A stretch of DNA of 23,071 nucleotides from RYN-433 sp036558265 (GCA_036558265.1 DATBFY010000325.1:1-23071), one strand, 5' to 3'. Positions 7,427-15,938 are shown, counted from the stretch's first letter. The notes: a model not told the origin generated them from the sequence alone. Program-made: numbers and translations.

Positions 7427-8527
7427 ATGCTGACGCCCATCCTTTCGCGGCAACGACAGAAGCGACTGCTCGAGGTCGTGCAGAAGCGGAACTACTCGTG
7501 CGCGGTGATCGGCGCGCCGCATCACGTTTATTACTTCACGTCGCACTGGACGGACTGGCGACACCTGTCGGCGTTCGTGCTGTTCGCGGACGGGCACAGC
7601 GTGTTGTTCACCGCCAATGAGCCCAACAAGGCTGCGGCGGCGGACGACGTGCGCTCTTACCAGGCCAACGCGCGGGGGACGCTCAAGGAGGACGCCGCCT
7701 GGTGGCTGGGTCGCAAAATCCAGGAGCTGTTCCACGAGAAGAAGGTGATCAACCTGGCGTACGACGCGTCGGTGATCACGTCGCAGGTCGGATTGAACTT
7801 CGACGGGATCCGCGAGCCGATCGACGAGGACCTGTTTCAGATGCGGCGGGTGAAGGATGCCGACGAGCTGGAGTTGATGAAGCGGGCGATCGACTGCTGC
7901 GGGGCGATGTACGAGACGGCGCGGGCAATCATCGAGCCGGGGGTGCCGGAGCACCGGGTCTTCGCGGCGATGCAGGCGACGGCGGTGGAAGCGGCGGGCG
8001 AGCCGCTGTCGTGGCTCCTGGGCAACGATTACGCGTGCGGGGTGCCGGGCGGCCCGCCGCGCCCGGGGCACGTGGCGGAGGACGGAAAGCTGTACATCCT
8101 GGACATCGGCCCGGTGTACCGCGGATACTTTTCCGACAACGCCCGCACGATCGCCGTGAACCGCAAGCCGACGGACGCGCAGTACGAGGCGCACGAGATC
8201 ATCCTGGGGGTGATCGCTTTGCTGGAGGTCAACGCGAAGGCGGGTACGCCGTGCTTTCACCTGTGGCACTGGGCGAACGATTTCCTCAAGCAGCGCGGCC
8301 GGAGCGAGATGAGCCACCACCTGGGGCACGGGGTGGGACTGAACCCGCACGAGTTCCCGCACCTGAACCCGGAATGGGACGACACGCTGCAGGAGGGGGA
8401 GATCTTCACGCTGGAGCCGGGCTTGTACGGCGAAGAATTGGGCGGGGGGATCCGGATCGAGAATCAGTACCTGGTGCAGAAGGACGGGGTGCTTCGGTTG
8501 ACGGATTTTCCGGTGGGACTGGTGTGA
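7427..8527 (+). CDS. M24 metallopeptidase, Xaa-Pro aminopeptidase type
   Basis: This 366-residue protein has the two-part layout of Xaa-Pro aminopeptidases and prolidases: a creatinase-like N-terminal domain (about 5-135) and a pita-bread catalytic domain (about 145-360). The five expected metal ligands are visible: Asp226 in LDIG, Asp237 in SDNAR, His301 in HLGHGVG, Glu330 in TLEPGLY and Glu345 in RIENQYL. It should bind two divalent metal ions and remove N-terminal residues that precede proline, or cleave dipeptides, in the cytoplasm. No signal peptide is present. It lies 92 bases after the epimerase on the same strand and 117 bases before the AAA ATPase, with no evident functional link to either. 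Confidence 0.93.
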   Translation: MLTPILSRQRQKRLLEVVQKRNYSCAVIGAPHHVYYFTSHWTDWRHLSAFVLFADGHSVLFTANEPNKAAAADDVRSYQANARGTLKEDAAWWLGRKIQELFHEKKVINLAYDASVITSQVGLNFDGIREPIDEDLFQMRRVKDADELELMKRAIDCCGAMYETARAIIEPGVPEHRVFAAMQATAVEAAGEPLSWLLGNDYACGVPGGPPRPGHVAEDGKLYILDIGPVYRGYFSDNARTIAVNRKPTDAQYEAHEIILGVIALLEVNAKAGTPCFHLWHWANDFLKQRGRSEMSHHLGHGVGLNPHEFPHLNPEWDDTLQEGEIFTLEPGLYGEELGGGIRIENQYLVQKDGVLRLTDFPVGLV

Positions 8528-8534
8528 GGGACGA

Positions 8535-8618
8535 ACGAGTAAAACATAACGCGTAAAACATAATGGCCTCCGCGGCCGGATCGTATTCACTTTATGTTTT
8601 ACTCGTCAGGTTTTACGC
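8535..8618 (+). repeat. AT-rich interleaved inverted repeats
   Basis: The space between the peptidase and the AAA ATPase holds a structured, AT-rich block. A 15-base arm at 8535-8549 is the exact complement of 8592-8606. A second arm, GCGTAAAAC at 8551-8559, is the exact complement of 8610-8618, so the two pairs interleave. GTAAAACATAA also occurs twice directly (8539-8549 and 8553-8563), and both copies can pair with 8592-8602. The block ends 14 bases before the GGAG ribosome-binding site of the next gene. Confidence 0.75.
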
Positions 8619-8644
8619 TTTGTCGTTTTCTCGGAGCGTGAATT

Positions 8645-9799
8645 ATGCCCGGGGTTTCGTGGGATACGTTCGAGCGGTATCAGCAGAAGGGTCTGGATGC
8701 GCGGCGCGCCGGTCAGTGGGACAGCGCGCGGGTGTACCTGCTGGAGGCGGCGCGGGCGATGGTGGAGTTGTCGAAGGACGCAACAGGCGAGGACTTGAAG
8801 GAGGCGCGGCGGCAGACGGCCGCCAAGCTGCTGGAACTGGCGAAGGATTGCGAGCGGGCCAAAGGCGAGAACCGCAAGCGTCCGACGGTGAGCCGCAAGG
8901 GCGGGCAGGGGGACGAGAAGAGCTCGGAATCGGAGAGCGGGCCGTCGGCGGACCAGTGGATCGTCAAGGAGAAGCCCAGCATCAAGTTCGACGACGTGGC
9001 GGGGCTGGACAACGTCAAGGAAGACATCCGCCTGAAGATGGTCTACCCCTTCGAGCACCCGGAGCTGGCGGAGAAATTCGGGATTCGCGGCGGTGGCGGC
9101 GTGCTTCTGTATGGCCCGCCGGGCACGGGTAAGACGATGCTCGCCAAGGCGACGGCGGGGGAGATCGAGGCGACGTTCTTCCGCGTGTCGCCGGCGGACA
9201 TGCTCAGCAAGTGGGTGGGGGAGGCGGAGCAGAACATCAAGAAGCTGTTCGACGCGGCGGCGGGTGAGAAGCGATCGGTTATCTTCATCGACGAGATCGA
9301 GGCGCTGGTGCCGGCGCGGCGGGACGAGGGGAGCAGCGTGATGCAGCGCGTGGTGCCGCAGATCCTGCAGGGGATGGAAGGCTTCGACAACAAGAAGGAC
9401 GTGCGGGCGGTGCTGTTCATGGGCGCGACCAACTGCCCGTGGCAGCTCGACCCGGCGGTGCTGCGGCCCGGGCGGTTCGACGAGAAGGTGTACATCCCGC
9501 TGCCGGACGTGGCGGCGCGGCGGAAGATGCTGGACATCTACCTGGGCAAACGCCCGCTGGAGGAGAAGCTGGACCTGGACGCGCTGGCGCGCCACCTGGA
9601 GGGCTTCAGCGGGGCGGACATCAAGTACGTCTGCGACCGCTCGGCGACGATCCCGTTTTTGCGGAGCGTGGCGACGGGGCAGGAGGGGCCGATCACGCAG
9701 GAGATCCTGAGCGAGATCATCACCGCGACGCCGCGGAGCGTGACGGATGAGATGCTCAAGCGGTTCGAGGTGTGGGGGAAGGAAGCGGCGACGGCGTAA
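8645..9799 (+). CDS. Vps4/katanin-like AAA ATPase with N-terminal helical domain
   Basis: This 384-residue AAA ATPase starts at an ATG with GGAG 8 bases upstream. Residues 5-75 form helices resembling the MIT domain of eukaryotic Vps4, spastin and katanin. A charged low-complexity linker follows (76-105). The single AAA module (about 112-300) carries Walker A GPPGTGKT at 157-164, a pore-loop-like KWVGE at 189-193, Walker B VIFIDE at 212-217, the sensor-1 segment GATN at 260-263 and arginine-finger candidates in LRPGRFDEK. The phrases FDDVAGLDNVKEDIRL and KVYIPLPDVAAR closely resemble the meiotic-clade AAA family. A lid domain follows to about 345, then an unusual tail. Such ATPases usually thread or dismantle protein polymers. 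The bacterial substrate is unknown. No ESCRT-III/PspA-like gene lies in the window. Confidence 0.88.
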   Translation: MPGVSWDTFERYQQKGLDARRAGQWDSARVYLLEAARAMVELSKDATGEDLKEARRQTAAKLLELAKDCERAKGENRKRPTVSRKGGQGDEKSSESESGPSADQWIVKEKPSIKFDDVAGLDNVKEDIRLKMVYPFEHPELAEKFGIRGGGGVLLYGPPGTGKTMLAKATAGEIEATFFRVSPADMLSKWVGEAEQNIKKLFDAAAGEKRSVIFIDEIEALVPARRDEGSSVMQRVVPQILQGMEGFDNKKDVRAVLFMGATNCPWQLDPAVLRPGRFDEKVYIPLPDVAARRKMLDIYLGKRPLEEKLDLDALARHLEGFSGADIKYVCDRSATIPFLRSVATGQEGPITQEILSEIITATPRSVTDEMLKRFEVWGKEAATA

Positions 9800-9861
9800 G
9801 CGGTAAGGGATGGCCGGCGCGATCCGGGCGGGGTGTTGTCAGACGTGCCAGCGATGTGACG

Positions 9862-9890
9862 TTGTCCCCCCGGGCGAACCGATATAGGAT
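9862..9890 (+). promoter_or_regulatory. Candidate promoter of the tmRNA gene
   Basis: TTGTCC at 9862-9867 and TAGGAT at 9885-9890 are separated by exactly 17 bases, a plausible sigma-70 pair. Transcription would start near 9897, leaving about 46 bases of 5' leader to be trimmed from the tmRNA precursor. The assignment rests on weak consensus matches only. Confidence 0.35.
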
Positions 9891-9942
9891 AATGGACGTA
9901 TTGGTTCTGTAACTTCTTTGACAATCGGACCCACGATTTACC

Positions 9943-10322
9943 GGGGGCGATCGGTTTCGACCGGATGGCTACGGTAGTGGTGGCATGCCCAGGACGCTCG
10001 ATTGGCCTGGTTAATCATTCGAGCAAACTTTAACTGCCAACAGCGATGTTGCAGGCCGAGTCGGCTTTGCCGCCCCGGTTGCTATGGCTGCCTAATTAAA
10101 GGCAACCTCGGTACGATGCGTAGCCTGTGACGCGTCGGCCGCAAAACAGCAGGCTGGCCCGATCATTCGGACGTTGGTGAACGGGCGAGAAACAGACGTC
10201 TGGTGGCCCGCGCAGGTTGTCGCGTGATCGGCATGGGCTGCGACAATAAAACACACGACTAAGCATGTAGAGGCCGTTACTCGGGTTGTCTCGGGACGGG
10301 GGTTCAATTCCCCCCGCCTCCA
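9943..10322 (+). ncRNA. ssrA: Transfer-messenger RNA (tmRNA)
   Basis: This 380-base gene has the hallmarks of one-piece tmRNA. The 5' end GGGGGCG (9943-9949) pairs with CGCCTCC (10315-10321) as a 7-bp acceptor stem with one G-U pair, followed by discriminator A10322. A T-arm (GGGGG-TTCAATT-CCCCC) precedes the 3' strand, and the 5' half carries the typical GATCGGTTTCGACC. The genome continues TTC after the discriminator, so CCA must be added after transcription. The message part starts after TTTAACT at GCC (10036) and reads ANSDVAGRVGFAAPVAMAA before TAA (10093-10095). The tag rescues stalled ribosomes together with SmpB and marks the product for proteolysis. Its end, MAA, fits the usual hydrophobic-Ala-Ala signal. 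At 19 residues it is longer than most tags. Confidence 0.96.
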
Positions 10323-10374
10323 TTCGAGGGGTCGTGTCCGCACGCGGCCCCTCCCATCATCCCGGTAGATTTCA

Positions 10375-10404
10375 GGCTCGGATTTTCGGATCCGGGCCTT
10401 TTTT
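10375..10404 (+). terminator. Intrinsic terminator of ssrA
   Basis: GGCTCGGAT at 10375-10383 pairs with ATCCGGGCC at 10390-10398 (one T-G wobble) around a 6-base loop, followed by six T residues at 10399-10404. It lies 52 bases beyond the mature tmRNA end. A further GAGGGG/CCCCTC hairpin at 10326-10353 comes first and may protect or help process the 3' end. Confidence 0.85.
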
Positions 10405-10473
10405 GTTGACATAGTGTACGTCATGATCCGGCCTTGCTTCGTCCTGTGAATCCGTCCGGGCAAGAAGACCGAA

Positions 10474-11235
10474 TTGGACATGTCACAAGAACTTCACGGG
10501 AAAGTCGCGATCGTCACCGGAGCGTCGCGCGGGCTGGGTGAATCGGTCGCGACGGTTCTTGCCGGGCGCGGCGCGGCCGTCGCGCTCAACACGTTCGCGT
10601 CGCCCGAGCGGGCTGCGGCGACGGTGGACCGGATCCGGTCGGGCGGCGGGCGGGCGGCGGTGTTTCGCGCCGACGTGCGCGATGAGTCCGACGTGTCGCG
10701 CATGGTGGCCGAGGTCGAGCGAACCCTGGGGCCGATCGACGTCGCCGTGCTCAACGCGACGGGCCCGCAACCGTTTCTCGGGATCGAGGAATTGACCTGG
10801 CGCGCCTGTCTGGACCAGCTCGAGTTCTTCGTCAAGAGCCCGTTGCTGATCGCGCGGGCGGTGGTCCCCGGCATGAAGAAGCGTCGTTATGGACGGATCA
10901 TTAACATCGGCTCGGAGGCATTTGAGCGGGGCGTGCCGCGCTTCTCGCAGTACGTCGCGGCCAAGGGGGCGCAGCTTGGCCTGACCCGATCGTGGGCGAT
11001 GGAACTGGCGGAATGGAACATTACCGTGAACCTGGTCGCCCCCGGGTGGATCCCGACCGAGCGCCACGAGGGGGACAGCCAGGAGATGAAGGATGCCTAT
11101 GCGGCCGCGGTGCCGATGAAGCGCATGGGCGTGCCGACGGACGTTGCCCAGGCCGTGGCGTTCCTCGCGGGCGAGGGGGCGGGGTTCATCACGGGGCAGA
11201 AGATCTCCGTCAACGGCGGGAACACGCTGGAGTGA
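10474..11235 (+). CDS. Short-chain dehydrogenase/reductase (FabG-like)
   Basis: This 253-residue classical SDR binds NAD(P)H through TGASRGLG at 15-22. The active site comprises Ser147 in NIGS and Tyr160/Lys164 in YVAAKGA. The usual NNAG structural motif is changed to NATG at 94-97. The C-terminal part, VAPGWIPTER and the final ITGQKISVNGG, matches the 3-oxoacyl-ACP reductase group. The likely reaction is reversible reduction of a carbonyl on an acyl or small-molecule substrate in the cytoplasm. Family resemblance alone cannot prove a fatty-acid role. ATG at 10474 and ATG at 10480 are both possible starts. The gene stands alone, between the ssrA terminator and the secreted cytochrome-like gene 89 bases downstream. 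Confidence 0.9.
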   Translation: MDMSQELHGKVAIVTGASRGLGESVATVLAGRGAAVALNTFASPERAAATVDRIRSGGGRAAVFRADVRDESDVSRMVAEVERTLGPIDVAVLNATGPQPFLGIEELTWRACLDQLEFFVKSPLLIARAVVPGMKKRRYGRIINIGSEAFERGVPRFSQYVAAKGAQLGLTRSWAMELAEWNITVNLVAPGWIPTERHEGDSQEMKDAYAAAVPMKRMGVPTDVAQAVAFLAGEGAGFITGQKISVNGGNTLE

Positions 11236-11324
11236 CGGTTCAGCGGACCGGGGCGCGCGCGCGGCGCGTAAAATGCACAACGTCGCCGGGGCGGCACGAT
11301 ATCATTGAGGTCAGAACCCTCCCG

Positions 11325-14300
11325 ATGCGTCTATCCGTCACCATCCTTGCGCTGGTCATCTTTTCCGTGAGAGGCTTGGCGCAGGATGAGCCCGGCGTCC
11401 AATTTTTCGAAGCGCGAATCCGTCCGATCCTGGCCGACCACTGCTATGGTTGCCATTCGGCCGGGGCGAAGAAGCTCAAGGGAAAACTGTTCCTCGACAG
11501 CCGCGAAGGGGTGCTCAAGGGCGGAGAGACCGGCGCGGCGATCGTACTTGGCCGCCCCGAGCAAAGCCGCATGATCGAGGCGGTCGGCTATGCGAACGTC
11601 GACCTGCAGATGCCCCCGAAGGAGAAGCTTAGCGACCGGCAGATCGCCGACCTGACGGCGTGGGTCAAGATGGGCGCGCCGTGGGGCAAAGGGGCGAACG
11701 CCGCCGCCGCCGCCACCACCACGACGGTCACGAAGGTCGACACGTTTAACCTGGCGAAGCGCAGAGCTTCCCACTGGTGCTGGCAACCCGTTCGTGTGCA
11801 GGCGGCGCCGCCCGTTCACGACACCGCGTGGCCCAGGTCCGACATCGATCGGTTCATCCTCGCCAGGCTCGAGGCGAATCACCTTCATCCCGCCCCCTCC
11901 GCGGATCGGCGCACGCTGATCCGGCGCGTTTACTTTGACCTGATCGGTCTTCCGCCGACGCCGGCGGAAGTAGAGGATTTCGTAAAGGACGCGGCACCCG
12001 ACGCGTTCGAGAAGGTGGTCGATCGGCTGCTGGCGTCCCCGCGGTTTGGCGAGCGCTGGGGTCGACACTGGCTCGACCTGGCGCGGTACGCGGAGACGAT
12101 GGGACACGAGTTCGATTTCGCAATCCCCAATGCGTGGCGGTATCGCGATTACGTCATCCGCGCGTTCAACGCCGACGTTCCCTACGACCGCTTCCTGACC
12201 GAGCAGATCGCTGGCGATGTGCTACCCGAGCCGCGGCGCTCGCCCGATGGCGATGACGAGTCGATCGTCGGCACGGCGTTCTGGTTCTTCGGCGAAGACG
12301 TGCAGGCGCCGGTCGACGTGCGGCAGCACCAGGCGGACCTCTTCGACAATCGGATCGACGTGTTCGGCAAGTCGATGCTCGGCCTGACGATCGCCTGCGC
12401 CCGCTGTCACGACCACAAGTTCGATGCGATCTCCACCGCGGACTACTACGCGCTGTATGGCTACATGAAGGGCATGCGATACACGCAGGCGGCGGTCAAC
12501 GATCGCAGCATCGAGGAGGGCGCCCGGCGACTGGACGGCGTGAAGCGGTCGCTTCGCCGCGCCGTCGCCACGAAGTGGCTCGCCCATCTCGATTCGCTCG
12601 TCGGGCCACTCCGGCTGACGCTTCCCGCCGATTGCGAAGATGCCGCGACGCTTCGTGCGGGGGATGCGCCGCTTCCGGGATCGTGGTTCGCGCAGGGCGC
12701 TGGGTTTGGGGCTTGCGAGCCTGGCGACTTTGTCGTTGACGGTGACGACCGGCATCCGGTTGTGGCCTTCCCCGTCCCCTCGATTGCGCATAGCGGTCTT
12801 CGATCGACGAAACTCGAAGGATATTTCCGCTCGCAGACCTTCACGATCGATAAGCCCTACCTTCAGGTTCAGGCTGCCGGCAACGATGCGCGCCTGAACG
12901 TCGTCATCGACAACTTCGTGGTCATTCGGGACCCGATCTACGGCGGGCTGAGGCGTCCGATCAAGTCGCCAACGCCTGCCTGGATCACGATCGATCTCAA
13001 GATGTGGCAGGGGCGCCAGGCGTACCTTGAGCTGGCCGACTGCTCGATATCCGACCCCGGCGGCCCGCCGGCGCCACGCGACGGCTGGATCCAGTTCGAG
13101 CAGGCGCTGCTCTCCGAGCACGCATCGCCTCCACGGGTTCGCTCAGCGACCGAGAAACTCGACGATCCCCTGCCCTTGGTGCGCTCCAGCCTCGAACAGT
13201 GGCGCGACGGCCGGCTTGCGCAGTCGACCGATGCTCGCCGACGCGCCGCCATCCTCGGCGAGGCGCTCAGGAAAGGCTGGCTCGACGCGCCGGCGCATGA
13301 TCCTGGGATCGCCTCCATCCTGGACGAGTATCATCGCATCGAGGCGTCGATTCCCGCTCCGCTCTACACCCCCGCCGCTGCCGACGGCAACACCGACGAT
13401 GAACACATCTTCATCCGCGGCAACCCGAAGACGCTCGGGCCGGTTGTCGGCCGCAGACTTCTCACCGCGCTGGGCGGCGATGCTGAACCGTCCAGGGGCG
13501 AACCTGGTGGAAGCGGCCGCCTGGAACTGGCGCGCCGCGTTACCGATCCCGCCAACCCGCTGACGGCGCGGGTCATGGTGAACCGCGTCTGGCACCACCT
13601 GTTCGGCCGCGGCATCGTCGCCTCGGTCGATAACTTCGGCGCGCTGGGCGAACGGCCGTCCCACCCCGAGCTGCTCGATTATCTGGCGCACCGATTCGTG
13701 CATGAGGACGCCTGGTCCACCAAGCGACTCATCCGGGAGATCGTGCTCACGAGCACTTACCGACAATCCGCTGCAGCGGCGCCGGGCGTCGGGGATTCGG
13801 CGATGAAGAGCGATCCCACCAACACCCTGCTCTATCGCGCCAACGTCCGCCGCCTCGAAGCCGAGAGCATCCGCGATCTCCTCCTCTCTGTTTCCGGCCG
13901 ACTCGACCTCACCATGTATGGTCCCGGCGTTCAAGTGCATCTTACGCCTTTCATGGAAGGCCGCGGCAGGCCCGACCGTTCCGGGCCGCTCGACGGCAAC
14001 GGCCGACGCTCGATTTACCTGGACGTGCGTCGCAACTTCCTCAACCCGATGCTCCTGGCCTTCGACACGCCAACGCCCTTCAACACGATGGGCCGGCGAT
14101 CTGTCTCAAACGTCCCCGCCCAGGCCCTGATCCTGATGAACGACCCCTTCGTCCTGGAGCAGGCCCAGCTCTGGGCACGTCGCGCCCTGGCCGACAAATC
14201 CTTGCCCCCCGAGGCCCGGCTGACCAGAATGTATGAGTCAGCGTTCGCGCGTCCGCCGACTCAGGATGAGCTGCGTGATCTTCTCGCCTTCATCGACGAG

Positions 14301-14411
14301 CAGGGCCAGGCCATGAACGTCGCCGCCGACCAGCGCGCCACGAACCTCTCGATCTGGACGGCCGTCGCCCACGCCCTGGTTAACACCAAGGAATTCATCT
14401 TCCTGAACTAA
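11325..14411 (+). CDS. Secreted PSCyt1-DUF1549-DUF1553 protein
   Basis: From the ATG at 11325 the protein has 1028 residues. The frame is open further upstream, but only through the end of the SDR gene in another frame. A Sec signal peptide (1-20, ending GLAQ) is followed by a planctomycete-type cytochrome domain (about 25-120) with CYGCH at 40-44 for covalent haem and Met96 in QMPP as a possible axial ligand. An Ala/Thr linker (125-137) leads to DUF1549 (about 171-390), which carries a second CxxCH, CARCH, at 358-362. A middle beta-rich segment (about 430-620) is less conserved. DUF1553 occupies about 725-1015, with NRVWHHLFGRG and FGALGERPSHPELLDYL. These proteins are periplasmic, abundant in planctomycetes and of unproven function, often beside DUF1501 genes as here. 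Confidence 0.93.
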   Translation: MRLSVTILALVIFSVRGLAQDEPGVQFFEARIRPILADHCYGCHSAGAKKLKGKLFLDSREGVLKGGETGAAIVLGRPEQSRMIEAVGYANVDLQMPPKEKLSDRQIADLTAWVKMGAPWGKGANAAAAATTTTVTKVDTFNLAKRRASHWCWQPVRVQAAPPVHDTAWPRSDIDRFILARLEANHLHPAPSADRRTLIRRVYFDLIGLPPTPAEVEDFVKDAAPDAFEKVVDRLLASPRFGERWGRHWLDLARYAETMGHEFDFAIPNAWRYRDYVIRAFNADVPYDRFLTEQIAGDVLPEPRRSPDGDDESIVGTAFWFFGEDVQAPVDVRQHQADLFDNRIDVFGKSMLGLTIACARCHDHKFDAISTADYYALYGYMKGMRYTQAAVNDRSIEEGARRLDGVKRSLRRAVATKWLAHLDSLVGPLRLTLPADCEDAATLRAGDAPLPGSWFAQGAGFGACEPGDFVVDGDDRHPVVAFPVPSIAHSGLRSTKLEGYFRSQTFTIDKPYLQVQAAGNDARLNVVIDNFVVIRDPIYGGLRRPIKSPTPAWITIDLKMWQGRQAYLELADCSISDPGGPPAPRDGWIQFEQALLSEHASPPRVRSATEKLDDPLPLVRSSLEQWRDGRLAQSTDARRRAAILGEALRKGWLDAPAHDPGIASILDEYHRIEASIPAPLYTPAAADGNTDDEHIFIRGNPKTLGPVVGRRLLTALGGDAEPSRGEPGGSGRLELARRVTDPANPLTARVMVNRVWHHLFGRGIVASVDNFGALGERPSHPELLDYLAHRFVHEDAWSTKRLIREIVLTSTYRQSAAAAPGVGDSAMKSDPTNTLLYRANVRRLEAESIRDLLLSVSGRLDLTMYGPGVQVHLTPFMEGRGRPDRSGPLDGNGRRSIYLDVRRNFLNPMLLAFDTPTPFNTMGRRSVSNVPAQALILMNDPFVLEQAQLWARRALADKSLPPEARLTRMYESAFARPPTQDELRDLLAFIDEQGQAMNVAADQRATNLSIWTAVAHALVNTKEFIFLN

Positions 14412-14430
14412 GCTAGGCGGCCCGTTACGC

Positions 14431-15885
14431 ATGTATCCCTGCAACCGACAACAACCGCTGCCGCTCACCCGCCGCCAGATGCTCCGGCAGGGCGCGCTGG
14501 GTTTTGGCGCCGTGGCGCTCACCGCGCTGGCGTCCGATTTCGCCAGGGCGGCCGATGCCTCCGTCCGCAACCCACAGTCCGCAATCCGCAATACTCCCAT
14601 CCCTCATTTTCGCCCCAAGGCGCGCAACGTCATCTTCCTCTACATGGACGGCGGCGTCTCGGCGATGGATTCGTTCGATCCCAAGCCCCTCCTGACCAGG
14701 GAGCACGGGCAGCCGTTCAAGATGAAGATGGAGCCCACCCAATTCAACAACAACGGCTCCACCCTCGGCTCGCCTTGGAAGTTCCGCAGTTACGGTCAAT
14801 CCGGGCTGCCGGTGTCCGACCTGTTTCCCCACATCGCCACGTGCGCCGACGACCTGGCGCTCATCCGCTCGATGACGTCCAACTTCTCCGAGCACACCGG
14901 CGCCAACTACTTCCTGCACACGGGCTCGGGGATGCAGGGAAGGCCTTCCATGGGCGCGTGGGTCGGTTACGGTCTGGGCTCCGAGTCCAGGAATCTTCCC
15001 GGCTTCGTCGTCCTCAACGGCGGGCTGATCCCGCCCGGGGGCCTGGATAACTTCAACGCGGGCTTTCTTCCCGCGACCTACCAGGGCTCGATCTTCAAAT
15101 CCACCGGCGAACCGGTCGCCAATATCCAGCCGCTCGAGCGATCCGCCGGCCTGCAGCGCGCCAAGCTCGACCTGGTCGCACGCCTGGATGCGGGCCGCCT
15201 GGCGCGCGGCGATGGCGGGCGCGCCGACGATGCGATCGAGTCCGCCATCGCCAATTATGAGCTCGCGTTCGCGATGCAGTCCGCCGTTCCTGAGTTGATG
15301 GACCTCGCCGGCGAATCCGCGGCAACCCGGTCTCTCTATGGCCTGGACGCGCCCTATGACAAGACCCGCATCTACGCGCGGCAGTGCCTGCTGGCACGGC
15401 GACTGGTCGAGCGCGGCGTGCGCTTCGTCGAGTTGACCTGCCCAAGCATTCCGCCCAACGACCGCTGGGACGCCCACCAGAACCTGCGGAAGAACCACTC
15501 GGAGAACGCGCTGGCGGTCGATCAGCCGATCGCGGGAATGTTGAAAGATCTCAAGTCGCGCGGGTTGCTGGATGAGACGCTGGTCGTCTTTTCCGGTGAG
15601 TTCGGGCGAACGCCGTTCGCGCAGGGATCAGACGGTCGGGACCATAATCCGTTCGGATTCTCGTTATGGCTGGCCGGCGGTGGGGTGAAGGCCGGGACCA
15701 TCTACGGGGCGACCGACGAATACGGGTACAAGGTCGTCGACGGCAAGTGCCAGATCCACGACCTCCACGCGACGATGCTTCAACTGCTAGGGTTGGACCA
15801 CAAGCGGTCCACCTTCCGCTGGGGCGGCCGGGACATGCGACTGACCGACGTCCACGGCGAACTGATCACCGATATCCTCGCCTGA
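14431..15885 (+). CDS. Tat-exported DUF1501 protein
   Basis: This 484-residue protein begins 19 bases after the DUF1553 gene, so the pair is almost certainly co-transcribed. A Tat signal is clear: TRRQMLRQGALGFGAVAL at 13-30 followed by a cleavage region near 40. The DUF1501 domain, related to the sulfatase/alkaline phosphatase fold, starts at about 62 with NVIFLYMDGGVSAMD, where Asp73 is a likely metal ligand. It continues through VFSGEFGRTPF and GRDHNPFGFSLWLAGGG near 386-417 and ends with HDLHATMLQLLGLDH. The protein should fold in the cytoplasm and act in the periplasm, probably with its partner on a sulfated or glycan substrate. That role is inferred. Residues 45-54 derive from a short repeat placed between the Tat signal and the mature domain. 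Confidence 0.94.
   Translation: MYPCNRQQPLPLTRRQMLRQGALGFGAVALTALASDFARAADASVRNPQSAIRNTPIPHFRPKARNVIFLYMDGGVSAMDSFDPKPLLTREHGQPFKMKMEPTQFNNNGSTLGSPWKFRSYGQSGLPVSDLFPHIATCADDLALIRSMTSNFSEHTGANYFLHTGSGMQGRPSMGAWVGYGLGSESRNLPGFVVLNGGLIPPGGLDNFNAGFLPATYQGSIFKSTGEPVANIQPLERSAGLQRAKLDLVARLDAGRLARGDGGRADDAIESAIANYELAFAMQSAVPELMDLAGESAATRSLYGLDAPYDKTRIYARQCLLARRLVERGVRFVELTCPSIPPNDRWDAHQNLRKNHSENALAVDQPIAGMLKDLKSRGLLDETLVVFSGEFGRTPFAQGSDGRDHNPFGFSLWLAGGGVKAGTIYGATDEYGYKVVDGKCQIHDLHATMLQLLGLDHKRSTFRWGGRDMRLTDVHGELITDILA
14564..14591. repeat. TCCGCAA repeat inside the DUF1501 gene
   Basis: TCCGCAA occurs at 14564-14570, 14578-14584 and 14585-14591, with CCCACAG between the first two. Translated it gives VRNPQSAIRN (residues 45-54). 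The sequence belongs to a type of short intergenic repeat I recall in several bacterial phyla, seen in proteins as NPQSAIRN strings. It lies in frame in the spacer after the Tat signal, where extra residues can be tolerated. Confidence 0.6.
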
Positions 15886-15938
15886 CCGCCGCCCCGTTTG
15901 CCCATTCAATTCCCGCTCAAAAAAATTCCGGATTCCTC

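Noticed and set aside
7016..8590. Long minus-strand frame of 524 codons
   Set aside because: It is antisense to the epimerase and M24 peptidase genes, is rich in Arg/Pro/His/Val, and arises from GC bias at third codon positions.
8606..9595. Minus-strand frame of 329 codons
   Set aside because: It is antisense to the AAA ATPase gene, which has complete Walker motifs.
9918..9923. Perfect TTGACA box just upstream of the tmRNA
   Set aside because: A -10 element at the right distance would fall at about 9941-9946, where the sequence is CCGGGG and the tmRNA already begins.
10092..10481. Minus-strand open frames of 129 and 75 codons containing a GGIEPPSRDN-like segment
   Set aside because: They lie antisense to the tmRNA and read the complement of its T-arm region, a classic source of false protein calls.
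10992..11324. Upstream extension of the PSCyt1 gene frame
   Set aside because: It overlaps the SDR gene in another frame and lacks the signal peptide, which begins exactly at the ATG at 11325.
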